From Euryodendron excelsum (Eukaryota; Streptophyta; Magnoliopsida; Ericales; Pentaphylacaceae), in assembly GCA_033060915.1 (NCBI GenBank), contig CM065394.1:14702501-14766500 (forward strand): 64,000 bases of DNA, written 5' to 3'. The notes beneath the pieces were generated by a model, which saw only the letters and a program-made list of their open reading frames with translations, ran no database searches and was not told the origin of the DNA. The position numbers and the translations under genes are program-made. The first letter of the stretch is position 1, and every line of letters starts with the position of its first letter. This document shows positions 23,158-35,349 of the stretch, in pieces.

Positions 23158-23641
23158 AATGACTGGGGTTCGAGTTATAGCAAGGTTAGGTCAATAAAAG
23201 AGGGAAAAACCAGAGAAGAAGGGAAGTTAAGAGATGAAAAGAAGAGGCGTTAGGGTTGTATGATCACAATTACAAATGCACCTCTCTCTCTCTCTCTCTC
23301 CCTCTTGCAGTCACGTACCTCTTTCTCTCTGTCTCGCCAGCTGTTTTGAATTTCAAAATTTGAAGTGACATCAGTTAATGGCCCTGCGCCAAAAACTACT
23401 GCACGTTAAGGCAATGCGACTTCTAGGGCACTGAAGCAGACGCAACATAAAGAAGATAGAAAGGTTGGCAAAAAAAATTAAAAAGGACGGCTAAAGCTTC
23501 CTTGACCAAGAATGAGTTCCCAGCCAATAGGAAGGGAAAGTCCTTGGAAAAATATGGGGAACTGGGCATAAAATTGATAAGGATGAGGACCCTTTGACTG
23601 GTTGAATTGCGTGTACAAGCCTTGGTGCATGTGTCTTTCAC

Positions 23642-23656
23642 GTGCAAGGGGAAAAA
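23642..23656 (+). other. Polypurine tract of the Tat-clade element
   Basis: GTGCAAGGGGAAAAA directly precedes the TG start of the 3' LTR, the expected place of the plus-strand primer. Confidence 0.7.
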
Positions 23657-23953
23657 TGTAGATAGTCAAAATTGGGTCCTTGGTCAATCATGAACCAATG
23701 GCCGTACATGGTAGCCCAGGGGTATTCCTAGAGTGCTAGCCTACCATCTCGGCCCAAATACAATTGGACCCATTCTGAAGTGTAGTTCCCCTACTGCTAG
23801 AGAAGGACAGATGGATTGGCCTCTAGACGATATAAGGACCAGGAACCATCAAACCTTCTCAAGCCTAGTCCAAAAGTAGTAGGTCTGAGAGTTCATTAGC
23901 CCTTCCTAGACATGGCACACACTAGAATTCCTCTTCAATACTTGAGTCCCAAT

Positions 23954-24003
<50 letters not shown>

Positions 24004-24618
24004 CATCCTCCTTGAGAGAATATTAGAAGGAGGACCACTGGGCCACGTGGCAGCACTTGGTGATGTCCTCTCCTAATAATCAGGGGGAGGAGCACTTGTA
24101 GAAACTATTGCTGGTGGTCCCCACGTACTGAGATTAGGACGTATCATGGATTGGTTGGTTAGGGTATGAGATATGCTATTGTGCACATGTGCAATACCAT
24201 GAGGAGCTCATGGTATAGTGTCACGTGGTCATGTTTGGCCTGGCAGAGCAAAGCAGAGCAGGGAAGATCTTGTGATCCCTGGGTCACTTGGTGCATGCTG
24301 AGCAATTTCTTGGTGCCCAAGCACCAAGATGCTCATGTGTGTATGTGTATATTATGTAGATCAGCTATGAAGAGGAGGATTTAGAGAGGGAGAGAGATCT
24401 TCACCTTCTTCTCCGACTGAACCAAGGAAAAACCTTAGAGCCAGCAATCCTAATTCCAGAGTTGCGAGCTCAAGCACTCTAGGAACATTCTGTCACCTTC
24501 CCTGTGCTTCACCAGTCGCACCCTCAGTCTATCTTCACCACCACGTCTAAGTCCCTTTGACCTCTCCAAGAATGAACTCTAATTCAGGTCAACCACAATC
24601 CAGTGTTGACCCTCTACA
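23657..24618 (+). repeat. 3' LTR of the Tat-clade element (complete)
   Basis: It runs TGTAGATAG...CTCTACA and is followed by GAGTG, the copy of the 5' flank. It carries a (GA)n run at about 23957-24001, longer than in the 5' LTR. TGTATATTATGT is the TATA-like site near 24344. The last about 90 bp (24529-24618) have no counterpart at the 5' end. By eye the LTR pair differs at many positions, which means an old insertion. Confidence 0.9.
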
Positions 24619-24623
24619 GAGTG

Positions 24624-27600
24624 CATAGGCCACACAAAATTTTTTTATATTTTGAACTTGTGAGACTCAGGTCATTATAAGACCACTTTTCTGTTGCTTG
24701 ACATGTAGAACGTCAAATCTCAGCTGCATTGTGGTATAGAAAATCTTGACTGAATGATTATAACTGTAACCCATGTTTGCATATTCATTGGAAGGCTCCT
24801 GAATCACTTCCAGTAGAAGGGCGAAGCAGATAAATGTTAATGAACATGCCATAGGCCCATAAAAATCCATGTACCACACCCTGTAACCCCACAAGGGGTG
24901 GTTAGTTATTGGCTAGTTCTCTTTTAAATATGAGATCTGTAGTTCCATTCCTCCCCATGTAGTCTTGTAAGCTTATGGTCAGTCATTATCCATGCAATGC
25001 ATGAAGTTTACGTGATTCGTATAGATAGTGACCATGCACAAACTTGAGGGAGTAGTCAACCGAAGGCTGAGAAATATTGTAACAAAAAAAATAAAAAATA
25101 AAAAATAAAATACAAATGAACCTAAACACATCAGACTAGAAAGTGGGCTTCAACTTTCAATGTCTAGTCGTTTTCTGACAGTGATAATACAAATGTCTAT
25201 ATCTAACACAAAGTATCGTATTAGAAAGGAAAACCATATATACCATACTAAAATTATAAACCACTGAATCCTTGAGAACATACTGTGAGGCCTAAAGCAG
25301 TACTGATTGAGTAATATTGAGCCTGTTTGAGACGAGTTTTAATATAGGGTGGACTTGGCAAACTGGCAATAAGCGAAGTAGAATCTCTTCCCTTCTGTTT
25401 CTTTCCGTTTTAAGGACAAAGCAATCAAACTCAGAGGGCATGGTTAGTACTTCATAGCTAATTTCAGCAAACTGTGGCCCACTTGCCCACTATGAAGGAG
25501 AATCTCAAACTTTTGCCCGAACTCTTATCTCCTTTTATGGCAGTGGTATTAATTCCCATCATTTGTTGATGGATAAGTGACCTTCTTTTTCTTTTTTTTT
25601 TTTTGTTTGGGTGAAGACTAAAAAGATGGATAAGATGTTTTTTTGCCTTTTGACTGGCCAGCAGGTGTGGCACATGTGATGTACGTTTGTGACAACTCTA
25701 AATGATCCCCAAAATTTATATTGGAAAATGATACAAATTAAATGCAACAATAGTCAAGTTTTGTAAGTTTGCCGAACTAAAGTTTCCTAGATCAAGATCA
25801 AAGGTTCTTTTGTTTTTTTTTAAATACACATTGGAGGGAGCCATTACCATTAGACTAATCCCGCTTCTCAAATTTATTTGAAATTCCTCAGTTTCATATT
25901 TAATAAATGATGGACTAGGTGTCACAAAGTTAACGATCCTCGTGGAATTTAGTCGAAATGCCGTCACCCATATCTATTTAACATTTTAGTTTGGGAGTCC
26001 AAAACTGCTTTAGGCCTTCACAGAACTACTGAATGGTTGTCAGATACTGCACAAACTTGCTAGAGGAGTCTGGCTTGGTGTCAAGGATTCTTCTATATTT
26101 GTTTTAAAAGAGAACAAAAAGCATAGCTTGCATTCCACCATTGGAGTCTACAAAGATGTTTGGCTTTTGAGATTGCAGAGTTGATATTGAGCCAAGTATT
26201 ATGAAGAAAGGGTACTGTTTTCAAGAACAAGTCCGATCTACGAGATACCATAACAAAAGAAAAGTTTCATTGGGAAAATACAAACGAAACTTGGAATTAA
26301 ACTCAATGATAGATAAGAAAGGATAAACTGGATGCATGGAAAGGGAGATTGAGAAGTGGACCATGTTCACATATTCCATAATCAGAGCAGTGCCAATTTT
26401 GTGACAATTTTGGATAAGGATTTTGCTGTTGAAAGTATATTATGTAGCACAAAACTAATTAAGAAGTCAAATTTTGGATAATTTCTTGGAAATGATCAAA
26501 ACCTTCAACAACTCTTTATTGAATATCAATATTAGACAATAACATGCAGAAATCTATGGAAACAGCAAAAGAAACCAAAGCAATTTTTTTTTTTTTTTTT
26601 GACAATAATTAAGGCAAATAAATAAAGAAAAAATGCTTGCAGTGATTGATATTAGGAACATATCTAGTGGATAGTCATTAGGACTATTTTATATTTACTT
26701 GAACCTGAGGACTAAGCGTGGCGGTTCAAGTATGCAAGTAAATCTTGTGCACCAGGATCACTGTTTAAATCATATTTGTAGTGAGAAAGACAGAAGATTA
26801 TTAATATATTAATATATAGCCATAAAAGATGCTCCTACAAAAATGTGTAAATATGCATGGAACATCAATTAAAAATGCATTAGGAGTCATAAGTCGTCAA
26901 AATAGTTTCATCTTTAAAAAAAAAAAAAAGGTTCTATCATGAAGGATGAACATATAAATAGCATAATATGTTAATATGTCAATCCACAAATAAATACACT
27001 AATGTACTTGCCTAAATTATATTTTAGCTCTCCTTCATGGTCTGCGACTAATTGCCGTAGAGAAAACTCAGTTGCATGGACTCTTAGTTATCATTAACTT
27101 TTCTCTACATTTTGTAGTAGAAGTGAACTCGAAAGTTTGGGAAAAAAAAAAAACGATGCAATGCTATGAAAAATGAACAGAAAGTAAAGAAAACTGAAAG
27201 ACACAGGATTTTTTTTTATTGTCATTCAGTGATGTGCCTACATCCATGGGTTCGACTCCACTCCGTTATGTTCTACATAAGGGCTAGCTTGATCACTTGA
27301 ACCTAGTAAATATGAGTTATCCACTACTCTTGTGCCAACCGAAGGTCAGATATTACATTGTTGGAATTAAAGTACGCGAAAGCATACCCACAATTCTCAT
27401 GCAAAATTAAAAGAGAAAAACAATAAAAATATAAATTATGGGTTTCAACAAAAACCTGCATATATACAGGCGAGAGAGAACAATCTACAATAATTTGAGA
27501 GACTGCATGTCTGAGACAATCCAAATCACCCAAAACCAATACTAATGTGTGAACCCCCATAAAATGCTCATTTCACCCACTCAAAGTTAATTGGGCCTTG

Positions 27601-29869
27601 AAGCAATTCCCAGTTCTCGGCTAATCACAGTGTTTTTTCCGTCTCTCCCTCCCATCTCAACAAACCTCGCAATCTTGCTAATTATAGAATCTCCTCTTTA
27701 TTAAAATCCTAGTCTAGTTGTATAGCACACCCTACATACCTTAGATTCTTTAGTGGATTCCGGATCCTAAAACCCAACTTTTCCTTATGTACATGCCCAA
27801 TAACTGTATGGTTATAAGGCATAACACACCCAATAATTACCTTTGCTAAATAGATGACAAACTCTCGCTAAGCACAACTTATTCCAGCTTTCTCCATATA
27901 ATTCTTTGTCCACTATAATTAATTACTATTCACTGGTCGGTATATATGCTAGCTTTGTGTGGAGTTATAAGTTAGTACTCGTTGTTGCCTATGTCATTAG
28001 ATTTTTTATTATACCATATCTCCTTCGCTGAGCTTCTTGAAGATCTTTTTTTTTTTTTTTCTTTGTCCACTTTTTTATATATTATTTTCCAGAATGTAAT
28101 CAACTTCATTTGGAATGCTTTTGTCTGATAATCCTTAGCAGGTAAATATATAATACTGTGTTTTAAGATCTTCCAAACGCATCTTCACAATCTCCATAGC
28201 TAGATTGCCCTTTCTTTTAGCCCCAAGGGCAAGTGGTGCCTACTTCTTGAAGGAATCACTTTTGCTTGGATACCTAAGCATAGCATCAGAATTTTATCGG
28301 ACTCCATGTTCTTCCTTAGCAACAACAAAAGTACGTGGCCCAAAGAGAACAAAATTGAAAGGAGAAAATACTGTAAAAATAAGGTAGATTTTTATCTTCT
28401 TCAAAACTAGGAGAGCTGGATCCTTAATGGTAAATAGGGTTCAGTTTATTAATATATACTTTTACTAGTTTGTCGCCACTGTAACTAGAGAGAGAACCAG
28501 TTTGTTTTTCACCATAAACAAGTTAAAATTTAACCAACAAACAGCAAACTGATAGGTCAGCACTAGTGAGTCAGCAATGGCCTCCATGTGCAAACTTTCA
28601 ATATAGGACTCAAGCATATGCTAGGGCCTAAATATCACAATAATTCCGGTGATTGAGTCCAAATACCACGATTAACTCATGTCATTAGAGACAAACAGGC
28701 TGACCCACCCCGGACTATAGTGCCTCTAAATCCATACCATCATATGTGGGGGTGGGACAAATCTAATACCATCAATATAATAACATGGTTCTCACCAAAA
28801 TAGACTTCCCTCTAATATCAATTAGTTTTATCATTCCACTCATCTTACGCAAAATACCAATAGGGGACTCAGCACAGGTCAAAGTCATTACGAAGTTCTT
28901 AACTAAAAATAGTATGATGTAAAATAAAAGTTTCCATTACGGTTATACCACAAAACTTTATGGCTAGAGGATAAGGAATTATACCTGAACGATCTAATCG
29001 GCTCATTTTGAATTTCATCACTAAAAAGGAACAGACACCTTATCAGCCAAACTACTTCTCGTCACTAGGCCAATTCAATTTGTGTGGCCTAAATAATATG
29101 AAATGAAATAAAATAGAATGACAAGTGAAAGTGTCTCTAATTACATACTAAGAAATTGGAAACAAAATTTAATTTCCTGTTACACGACCATATTACTGTA
29201 CTAAACATGTGTGAATTTAAAATTTAAAAACAGCAAGATAGGAATGACATATAATGAAACTAGCATCTGTTTTGTCAACCAGAGGACTCATTTGAATTTC
29301 ATCGCTGACAATAGAAGATATAATTTTGAAGCTGGTTTACTTGATAATATGCAAGCCAACAGCAAAGCAGAAAATAATGTCAAATTAGTGGATTAATAAC
29401 TGAAATAATAGTAGAAAGGAAATCCATATTAAAAATCAAACGATACAACAAAAAAAAAAAAAAAATGATTAGAAGATATGATAAAAGAGAACAAGACCCC
29501 CTCACTATATCGTATTGCATAGCTTTGTTTTGATGAACTTCGAAATGATGAGAAGATATAATAACCTGCAGCTAAATTCCAGCTCTAGTAAGTTCATAAC
29601 CATAAAATGAATACTCAGCAGCCTAGAGATGATTCCTTACTAGACTCCCTCCAATTGTGCTGGTACCAGCCAAAAATATGATTCTCATATATATATCATC
29701 TGCACTCTGTATGCCCAATTGGAACTGCAAAGTCTAATTAGAATAGATGAAATAGAAAACAAGACAAATTCAAATTAAAAACTCATATGGGTGATTATAT
29801 TCAATACCACAGTCTTTTCCAATAAAATAAGCAAAGAAATCAGGGGATAGAGTAAAGGGTGAAGGGTTG
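24624..29869. other. TE-poor, non-coding DNA downstream of the microRNA gene
   Basis: I found no protein-coding gene that I can support. The short frames here, including a 75-codon minus-strand frame at 24667-24894, show no family resemblance. The DNA has several poly-A/T runs (about 25590-25606, 26583-26602, 28046-28062, 29451-29466) and ordinary AT-rich composition. It lies in the transcription direction of the minus-strand microRNA gene, so part of it may be primary-transcript exon, intron or 3' flank. No splice or poly-A site was assigned. Confidence 0.5.
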
Positions 29870-29875
29870 AATGGA

Positions 29876-29896
29876 GATGACAGAAGCATAGAGAGC
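29876..29896 (-). ncRNA. miR157 star strand (3' arm)
   Basis: This 21-nt partner starts GCTCTCTATG and ends TGTCATC. It pairs with the guide except for one bulged G and end mismatches. The exact ends are inferred from Dicer-like spacing and family precedent. Confidence 0.8.
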
Positions 29897-29938
29897 ACAA
29901 AGGACTGAGATGCAGACTCTCCATGCATGTCATCATCT

Positions 29939-29959
29939 GTGCTCTCTATCTTCTGTCAA
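29939..29959 (-). ncRNA. miR157: Mature miR157 (5' arm)
   Basis: This is a 21-nt guide strand with a 5' U, as preferred by AGO1. The seed TGACAGAAG and the tail GAGAGCAC match the miR156/157 family; the AGATAGAG centre distinguishes miR157 from miR156. Confidence 0.93.
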
Positions 29960-30069
29960 CAGCATCATCACTGCCTCCTCTTCCCTCCTTAGTCCTACCT
30001 TCCATTTTATTAGAGAATCAAAAAGCTACTTTAAAAGTGATCGAGTAAGTGGCGACAGACACACATACA

Positions 30070-30116
30070 CACTGAGAGATCTAGAGATCTAGAGAGAGGG
30101 AGAGAGGAGAGAGAGT
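30070..30116 (-). promoter_or_regulatory. Pyrimidine-rich 5' leader of the microRNA transcript
   Basis: On the minus strand the sequence reads as CTCTCTCCTCTCTCCCTCTCT with AGATCTCTAGATCTCT repeats. It lies 50-100 nt downstream of the TATA box, where the 5' end of the primary transcript is expected. CT-rich leaders are common at plant promoters. Confidence 0.55.
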
Positions 30117-30160
30117 ATGTGTGTTTTGGGGTGACCTATCAGAGACTCCCCAGTGGCCTC

Positions 30161-30169
30161 TATTTATAG
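30161..30169 (-). promoter_or_regulatory. TATA box of the microRNA gene
   Basis: CTATAAATA on the minus strand is a strong plant TATA match. It implies transcription starting near 30130-30138 and reading toward the hairpin about 170 nt away. Confidence 0.75.
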
Positions 30170-30180
30170 GAAGAAAAACA

Positions 30181-30477
30181 GTACGCATGATAAGGGCGGA
30201 TAGTACAACTGGTTTAAAGGGTACCACTGTGCCTATTATGTTACACCATGCATACCATAATAGCTTATATACGTTTGAAAGTGCCAAAAGGAACCGCTGA
30301 TCACCTTTCGATCCACAGTTGGAATTGCACTAGTTGTCTGAAATTAATGGAATGGACTCGTATATCATCGTATGATTGTTGTGATCTAGCGTGTCCATAT
30401 AAGTTTATAATTTGCAGTTATAGAGGAATATTTCTGCAAGTACAGCATGTTGAATGATTCTGTAGATATCGTTGTAC
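30181..30477 (-). promoter_or_regulatory. GTAC cores upstream of the microRNA TATA box
   Basis: GTAC, the core recognised by SBP-box (SPL) proteins, occurs at 30181, 30203, 30221, 30440 and 30474. Three of them fall in about 45 bp just upstream of the TATA box. SPL proteins are the targets of this microRNA, so feedback binding is possible. The motif is short and palindromic; binding is inferred, not shown. Confidence 0.35.
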
Positions 30478-31306
30478 TGTAATAGCTGCCGACAGTTTCC
30501 AACCGCACCGATCCTGCAGCAGCTTCTTATTCGAGTGAAAAGCTAGCATCATGTGTCTGTCCAACAGGCCAGTTGATGCATTACATTTAGTTGGATTCCA
30601 TTAACTAAGGATGAACTTCAATTGAGGTATAATATTTCAACCGACGTTTGTTGAATTGGCACAACTGATGCTAGCACACCTCTTTATACTGGGTGGTATG
30701 ATATCACAAGAAATTACAATCTGAATCCTACAGCAGCTTTTAGTCTTGTATGTAAGTATTGATTTCTTTCAAGTATTTTCACTAAGTACGAATCTTGTTG
30801 AGAAGGGGGGTAAAAGAATTTTATATTTTGATGGGTAAAGGTGGATTTTTTTTTAGTTTTTTGAGAATCAAAGTAAAAAATTTTGTATTTTGAAGGTCTA
30901 AAATAGAATTTTTTGAATTTTGCAAAGCCAAATACATTATTATTATTATTTTTTTATGAATACTTGAAATTTATAAGACCTATACAAAATTTTATCAAAA
31001 TGGAAGGGTCATGTCCCTATTGTCAACGTAGGTGACTAGAAAATAAAACTAAAGAGCATGTCTTAAGTTCCAGTCAGATTTAAGGAGAGTTATTGGTCAA
31101 ATCAATGGATAGATTTGAGAATGTTTAGATTGTTTGGCAGTAACCTAAGCCCCGTTGACTATTGTACTGCAATTTTGTATCCCATTATCTGTAAAGTAAG
31201 AGAGGAGAAATTATTATACATGACTGTATGACGGTCACTATAAATTTAACATTCATGCTATTGTACATACAAGTAATCAAATCACAATAGGCATTACACC
31301 CGTATG
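30478..31306. other. Intergenic DNA upstream of the microRNA promoter
   Basis: No gene is seen. The part near 30800-30990 alternates TTTTGTATTTTGAAGG-type words and looks like an old repeat. The stretch ends at the ATCAT that precedes the Copia-like LTR. Confidence 0.45.
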
Positions 31307-31713
31307 ATCATTGTTGGAAAATATTGTGTGGAGCATAATTTTGAGCCTAAGTAAAAATGAGACTCACATTTTCTTTAAAGTGAGTCTAAGGTATTTTATA
31401 TTCACTTTCATGAGTAGATAAAGATCAAGCATTTATTTACTCAAATTCATGAAAATTTAAATGAAATAATGACTCTCAAAATGGTCAACATGACTATAGT
31501 CACTTAGATGCAGGTGGTTGTCCTGCATTGATTTATTAGGAAAGAAATGATGTGCATGTGAAGTTTTCGTTTGAAGTTGGGTTTGAGTCCCAAGAGGCAT
31601 TCTAATTTTGTGGATCGGGAAGACCTACCCAACTCATAGGTTGACCCACAAAACATACGCGGGCGTCACCAGGCTGGGCTCGAGTGCAGGTGCATTCACT
31701 ACAAGAAAAAACA

Positions 31714-32140
31714 CGTTTAGTAACAAATAAAATAGTTACTGAATGTTATTTTTTTAGTTGCCAATATGAATTCACGACCAAGGTGGCGACGAAATTATTT
31801 AGTGGCCTATTAGAGGTTACTAAATGTTATGGCAACTAAGTTTTGGTTAGTCGCTGATATGTGATTAATGGTGACTAAACGTGGCGACTAAATTGGTAGT
31901 CGCCAAAAGGTAATTAGTCACCAAAAGATATCATATGACAACCATTGACGTTAGTCACGAAACTCCCATAGTTGCCAATACTTAGTCAGCGGCGACTACA
32001 GTTTGCGACTAATTATTAGTCGTTATAGCTAATTGTTCGCCAAAGTCATCTAATAGTGACCAATATAAGTAGTTACAAATCCCATGGTCATAAGGACTTT
32101 CGCAACCAAAATATGTTAGTAGTCAAAGAATTAGTTGCTC
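31714..32140. repeat. Left subterminal repeats of the CACTA element
   Basis: Direct and inverted copies of TTAGTCGCC/GGCGACTAA-like words recur about every 20-40 bp, for example near 31780, 31860, 31890-31915, 31945 and 31993-32020. In En/Spm such repeats are bound by the TNPA-type protein. Confidence 0.8.
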
Positions 32141-32934
32141 ATTTATTAAGAAGATATTTGAGACGACCATTATTATCCGAAACCTATACAAATCATAATC
32201 GATCAATTCTAACTTAACAAGTACACAAAGCTTCGTATAAAGAAACTATATACTTAATTTCAATAAAAAAATCAGTGCCAACATCCACAAAACTATATCC
32301 ACCTATGTAAACAATAAAATTCTAAAATACATGTAAATTGATCCAGCCAAGTCTAATATTCACAATCGGAAACCTTTATAATTCATAAGTACGAACTAGC
32401 CTAAAATAACATGTGCTATTAGCCGTAATATTAACATCTAAAATCTTCTTCCCACCAAAACTTCGTCCCACAAAATCTTCGTCCATAATGGCCATCAGCA
32501 ATCTGTAAAAGAATAAACACAAAAAACAAAAGATTTCATTAGTAACAGTCCTAAAATAGAAATTGTAATGTGATTACAAAAGATTTACAAAATCTGAACT
32601 TAATGTAGGCAGAACAAAAAAAGTGAATAACCATTGTGTCTTAGTCATTATCCAACGGTCAATTTGATTTTGAGCAGAACTGAGAGGCAATTTGATTTTG
32701 TTACAAATTCAGTGACTTCCCAATTGTTTTCTCTAGATGATCAGCCATGATCATAATAATATCCTAGACTGAACTCAGAGGAGTTTTATTACACAGACTT
32801 GGTAGAAGTTCCTAGAGTGGGCATCAGTGCTGAATCATCTAACCAGCTAAACATGAATCAGATAAGTACAAACCATTTTGGCAAACATATTATTTTTAAC
32901 TACATAATTAAAGAGAGTTGGAGTGGCAAGAGAT
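32141..32934. other. CACTA interior left of the minus-strand gene
   Basis: AT-rich and without a supportable reading frame. By position it may hold the 3' untranslated region of the Transposase_24-type gene. Confidence 0.4.
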
Positions 32935-35349
32935 GAACCCATACCAAATTCCTTGACTATTTTCACATGCCTTCATCTGCTGCATTATCAAACGTTGAAG
33001 TTCGTCAAATTTTTTTTGTAGTTCATCGCGACTCCTCTTCTCGTCCTCTCTCTCTCTTTGTTGCTCTTTTCGCTTCTTTTCTCGCTCGTCCCGCTCCTTA
33101 GCTCGGTCCTCCTTCTCTCTTTCTCGTTCCTCACGAAGTATCTCTAATTCAGATGCAAGTGTCTTCAGCTTTTAATTTGAACGAGATTCATTATCATAGC
33201 CCGAGGATGGTTTCGGACCTACCCCAAACCTAAGGATGTACCATTTTCTCTCACCAAGCGCTTTGCTTGAGATTTCTTCCAGTGTTATATGTATGTCGGA
33301 TGCCTTAGCATCAAAACGAATTTTTAGCATCTCTTCCTGCCAAAAAATAAACAAAGGTTATAAATTAGTTACCATTTTTTGACAATACTAATAGTCGAGC
33401 TAGTATTGTACAAGAGTGTATAAGGCTTAAATATATACATATTGCCTCTTGCATTCTGGGTGCAGCCACTCTTTTGTCTTTTTTGACTGATGTCTATCCT
33501 TAAAATAATCAATAAAATCTGGCATTTCTTCATCTGTGGCCCGTGGCTGCAAAGTCAATCAACTACGTACATAAGTCATTTACTTGTATTGAAAAGATGA
33601 GTTATATATCTTAAAAAATACAAAACTTATAGTGTGTTTTACATAACATCAACAATCACCTTTTTGGTCATCATAGTAGCAAATGATCTCAATCCCAAGG
33701 AATGGTCGTACGGCAACTTTTTCTTATTCTTTCTACCAGCTCTTGACCGTTTCTACAATAAAAAATATAAACTTAAACTTCAAACTAAATTAATCACAAT
33801 TCATTACAATTTTAAACTGAAATTAAATTGTGGTAAACTTATCCTAAATGTTTTACTCTTAAATACATGATCAATTATGTACTTCCAATCATCCACCGTC
33901 ACCCCTTGTATGGTTCATTGTATGGATCAAACATAGCTTTTTTTGACTTGCGATAATGCTTACTCATCTTGCCTTTCCAATTTTTATACAAAAGATTAGC
34001 CCTCTTATTTATCACATCAAGGACTACAGGGTTGTTCTTATTTGAATCCCCGTCAGTAGTGATGCAAAAATTTGTCCTACCAAAACAACAATAAGTTAAA
34101 AGTACTTGCAAACTGTTGAATATATAGTTTGTAACCTATTAACAGAAGATATTTGTAGTTGAGTAGTCTAGAACTATTACCCGCATAGACTGTAGAATAG
34201 TTTCCTTAACTATTGGGTCAACAAGTTTCTATCTCTTAGCAAATCCTTTAATATGACAATACCTTCTAATTGCAATCCCCAGCTGGTTTGAACACATGGG
34301 AGCATAAGGACTGCAAAATGTGTTGAACCCTTCAAAAATTGGCACTGGGAGCCTTTCCCCGGAATTGTCATCAATTAGTTTATTTAATCCTTTTCCAATA
34401 CTAGGCCCCCACACACGCTTTGACCCTAACCCACCTGACAAATATTTTTAAGCAGACATTTTTTACTATTTTAGCAGTTACATCGGTGGGTCTAGCAAGT
34501 ATAAAGAAACTATCATTTTACCTACACCCCTCGTAACAATAGGAATTGGTGCACTTGGTTCAAAGTGATCAATACTGTGCGATTGATTAGTCACTGTAGG
34601 TGGCTGTTCTAGCTACTCTGAAGGCAAAAAACTCAGCAAAATAGTGGTGGGTGGTGGCTCACTCGGGAATTACAAATTCTTAAGTGAGTTCCCGATTGAA
34701 GATGATGATGTATTCCTTCTTTTCTTCCCCGAATGCAAGGTCACCTATTAAATTAAAATGCAATGCATTAGAAAAACATGAACATAAAAAGCGACTATGT
34801 TATTAAATAATGAGTATTGTTATGAAAATAAATAAATAAAGTCATTAGTGACAACTGAATTATAAAATTGAGCATCACGGAACCAACTAATTAAAAAACT
34901 CCTTTAGTTTAGGTATAACGTGATCAGGGGCAACTTGTTTAGCTGAAAAAATTCTTCAAACCAAGTCATTACCAAGTGTTGTCACAAATATTACCTTATC
35001 TGCTCGAGATCGGGATGAATGGTCATTTTCGGTTGATGAGTATGTTCCTTCCTCATCTGAAGGTAGATACTCATCATCATCATGACTTTATTCTTGTTTT
35101 TCTTCTGATTACCTCCATGCTTAGAACATGTACTTGAATTGAACAATGAATTTGACAATCCTTTTAAATTTAAATCTGCAAGCCACACATTGTTACTTTC
35201 AATTCTATTTTTTCTTTACATCTCGTAGTCCATCACCGTCTGGGATATGCTTATATTGTGACTTTCAATTGCATTTTTTCTTTACATCTCGTACTCATCA
35301 CCGTCTGGGACATGCCTCCAGGCTTGATAAACAACTTACGCTTCATTGA
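32935..35349 (-). pseudogene. Transposase_24-type (Ptta/En/Spm) CACTA gene, multi-exon
   Basis: This minus-strand gene corresponds to the second protein of plant CACTA elements (TNPA/TNP1-like, DNA binding at subterminal repeats). It begins MSMKRKLFIKPGGMSQTVMS at 35349. Pieces are consistent with exons: about 35349-34995, with DDDEYLPSDEEGTYSSTEND before a GTAATA donor; about 34743-34523; about 34446-34180 (VWGPSIGKGLNKLIDDN); about 34085-33890 (YKNWKGKMSKHYRKSK, VDDWKYIIDHVF); about 33752-33660 (KLPYDHSLGLRSFATMM); about 33545-33433; and about 33340-32935. The last has KWYILRFGVGPKPS followed by a long Glu/Arg/Lys helix, likely coiled coil. In-frame stops (in the exon near 34600 and elsewhere) and a tandem duplication in exon 1 break it. 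Exon limits are estimates. Confidence 0.75.
35190..35314. repeat. 64-bp tandem duplication in exon 1 of the Transposase_24-type gene
   Basis: Two adjacent units (about 35190-35250 and 35254-35314) share ACTTTCAATT, TTTTTTCTTTACATCTCGTA and CATCACCGTCTGGGA, with a few differences. The duplication shifts and stops the reading frame that starts at 35349. Confidence 0.8.

Larger units (their letters stand above)
12484..24618 (+). mobile_element. Tat-clade Ty3/gypsy retrotransposon, full span with TSD
   Basis: Two LTRs beginning TGTAGATAGTCAAAATTGGG lie at 12484 and 23657. The 5-bp repeat GAGTG flanks the whole unit (12479-12483 and 24619-24623), so it is one insertion. Domain order between the LTRs is gag, protease, reverse transcriptase, RNase H, a second archaeal-type RNase H and integrase, then an antisense mobile-domain ORF. 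The second RNase H and the antisense downstream ORF are known hallmarks of the Tat/Retand branch. Every coding part has stops or frame changes, and the LTR pair differs at many sites, so the insertion is old and cannot encode its own proteins. Confidence 0.9.
29872..29962 (-). ncRNA. MIR157: MIR157-type precursor hairpin (miR156/157 family)
   Basis: On the minus strand an arm starting TTGACAGAAGATAG and ending AGAGCAC is followed, after an about 42-nt loop, by its partner arm starting GCTCTCTATGC and ending TTCTGTCATC. The arms pair along UGACAGAAG and AUAGAGAGC with one bulged G on the 3' arm, and pairing continues through GCAC/GUGC. The 5' arm is identical, as I know it, to plant miR157. 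Plant miR156/157 guides cleavage and repression of SPL (SBP-box) transcription-factor mRNAs and thereby sets the juvenile-to-adult phase change. The gene has a TATA box and pyrimidine-rich leader upstream. It is the only clear host gene in the window. Whether it is MIR156- or MIR157-named in this species cannot be decided here. Confidence 0.94.

Noticed and set aside
24667..24894. 75-codon minus-strand frame and a neighbouring frame with GVVHGFLWAYGMFINIY
   Set aside because: Looks faintly membrane-protein-like but is short, interrupted and matches no family that I can name.
27240..27275. GGGTTCGACTCC resembling a tRNA T-loop
   Set aside because: No D-arm, anticodon arm or acceptor stem can be paired around it.
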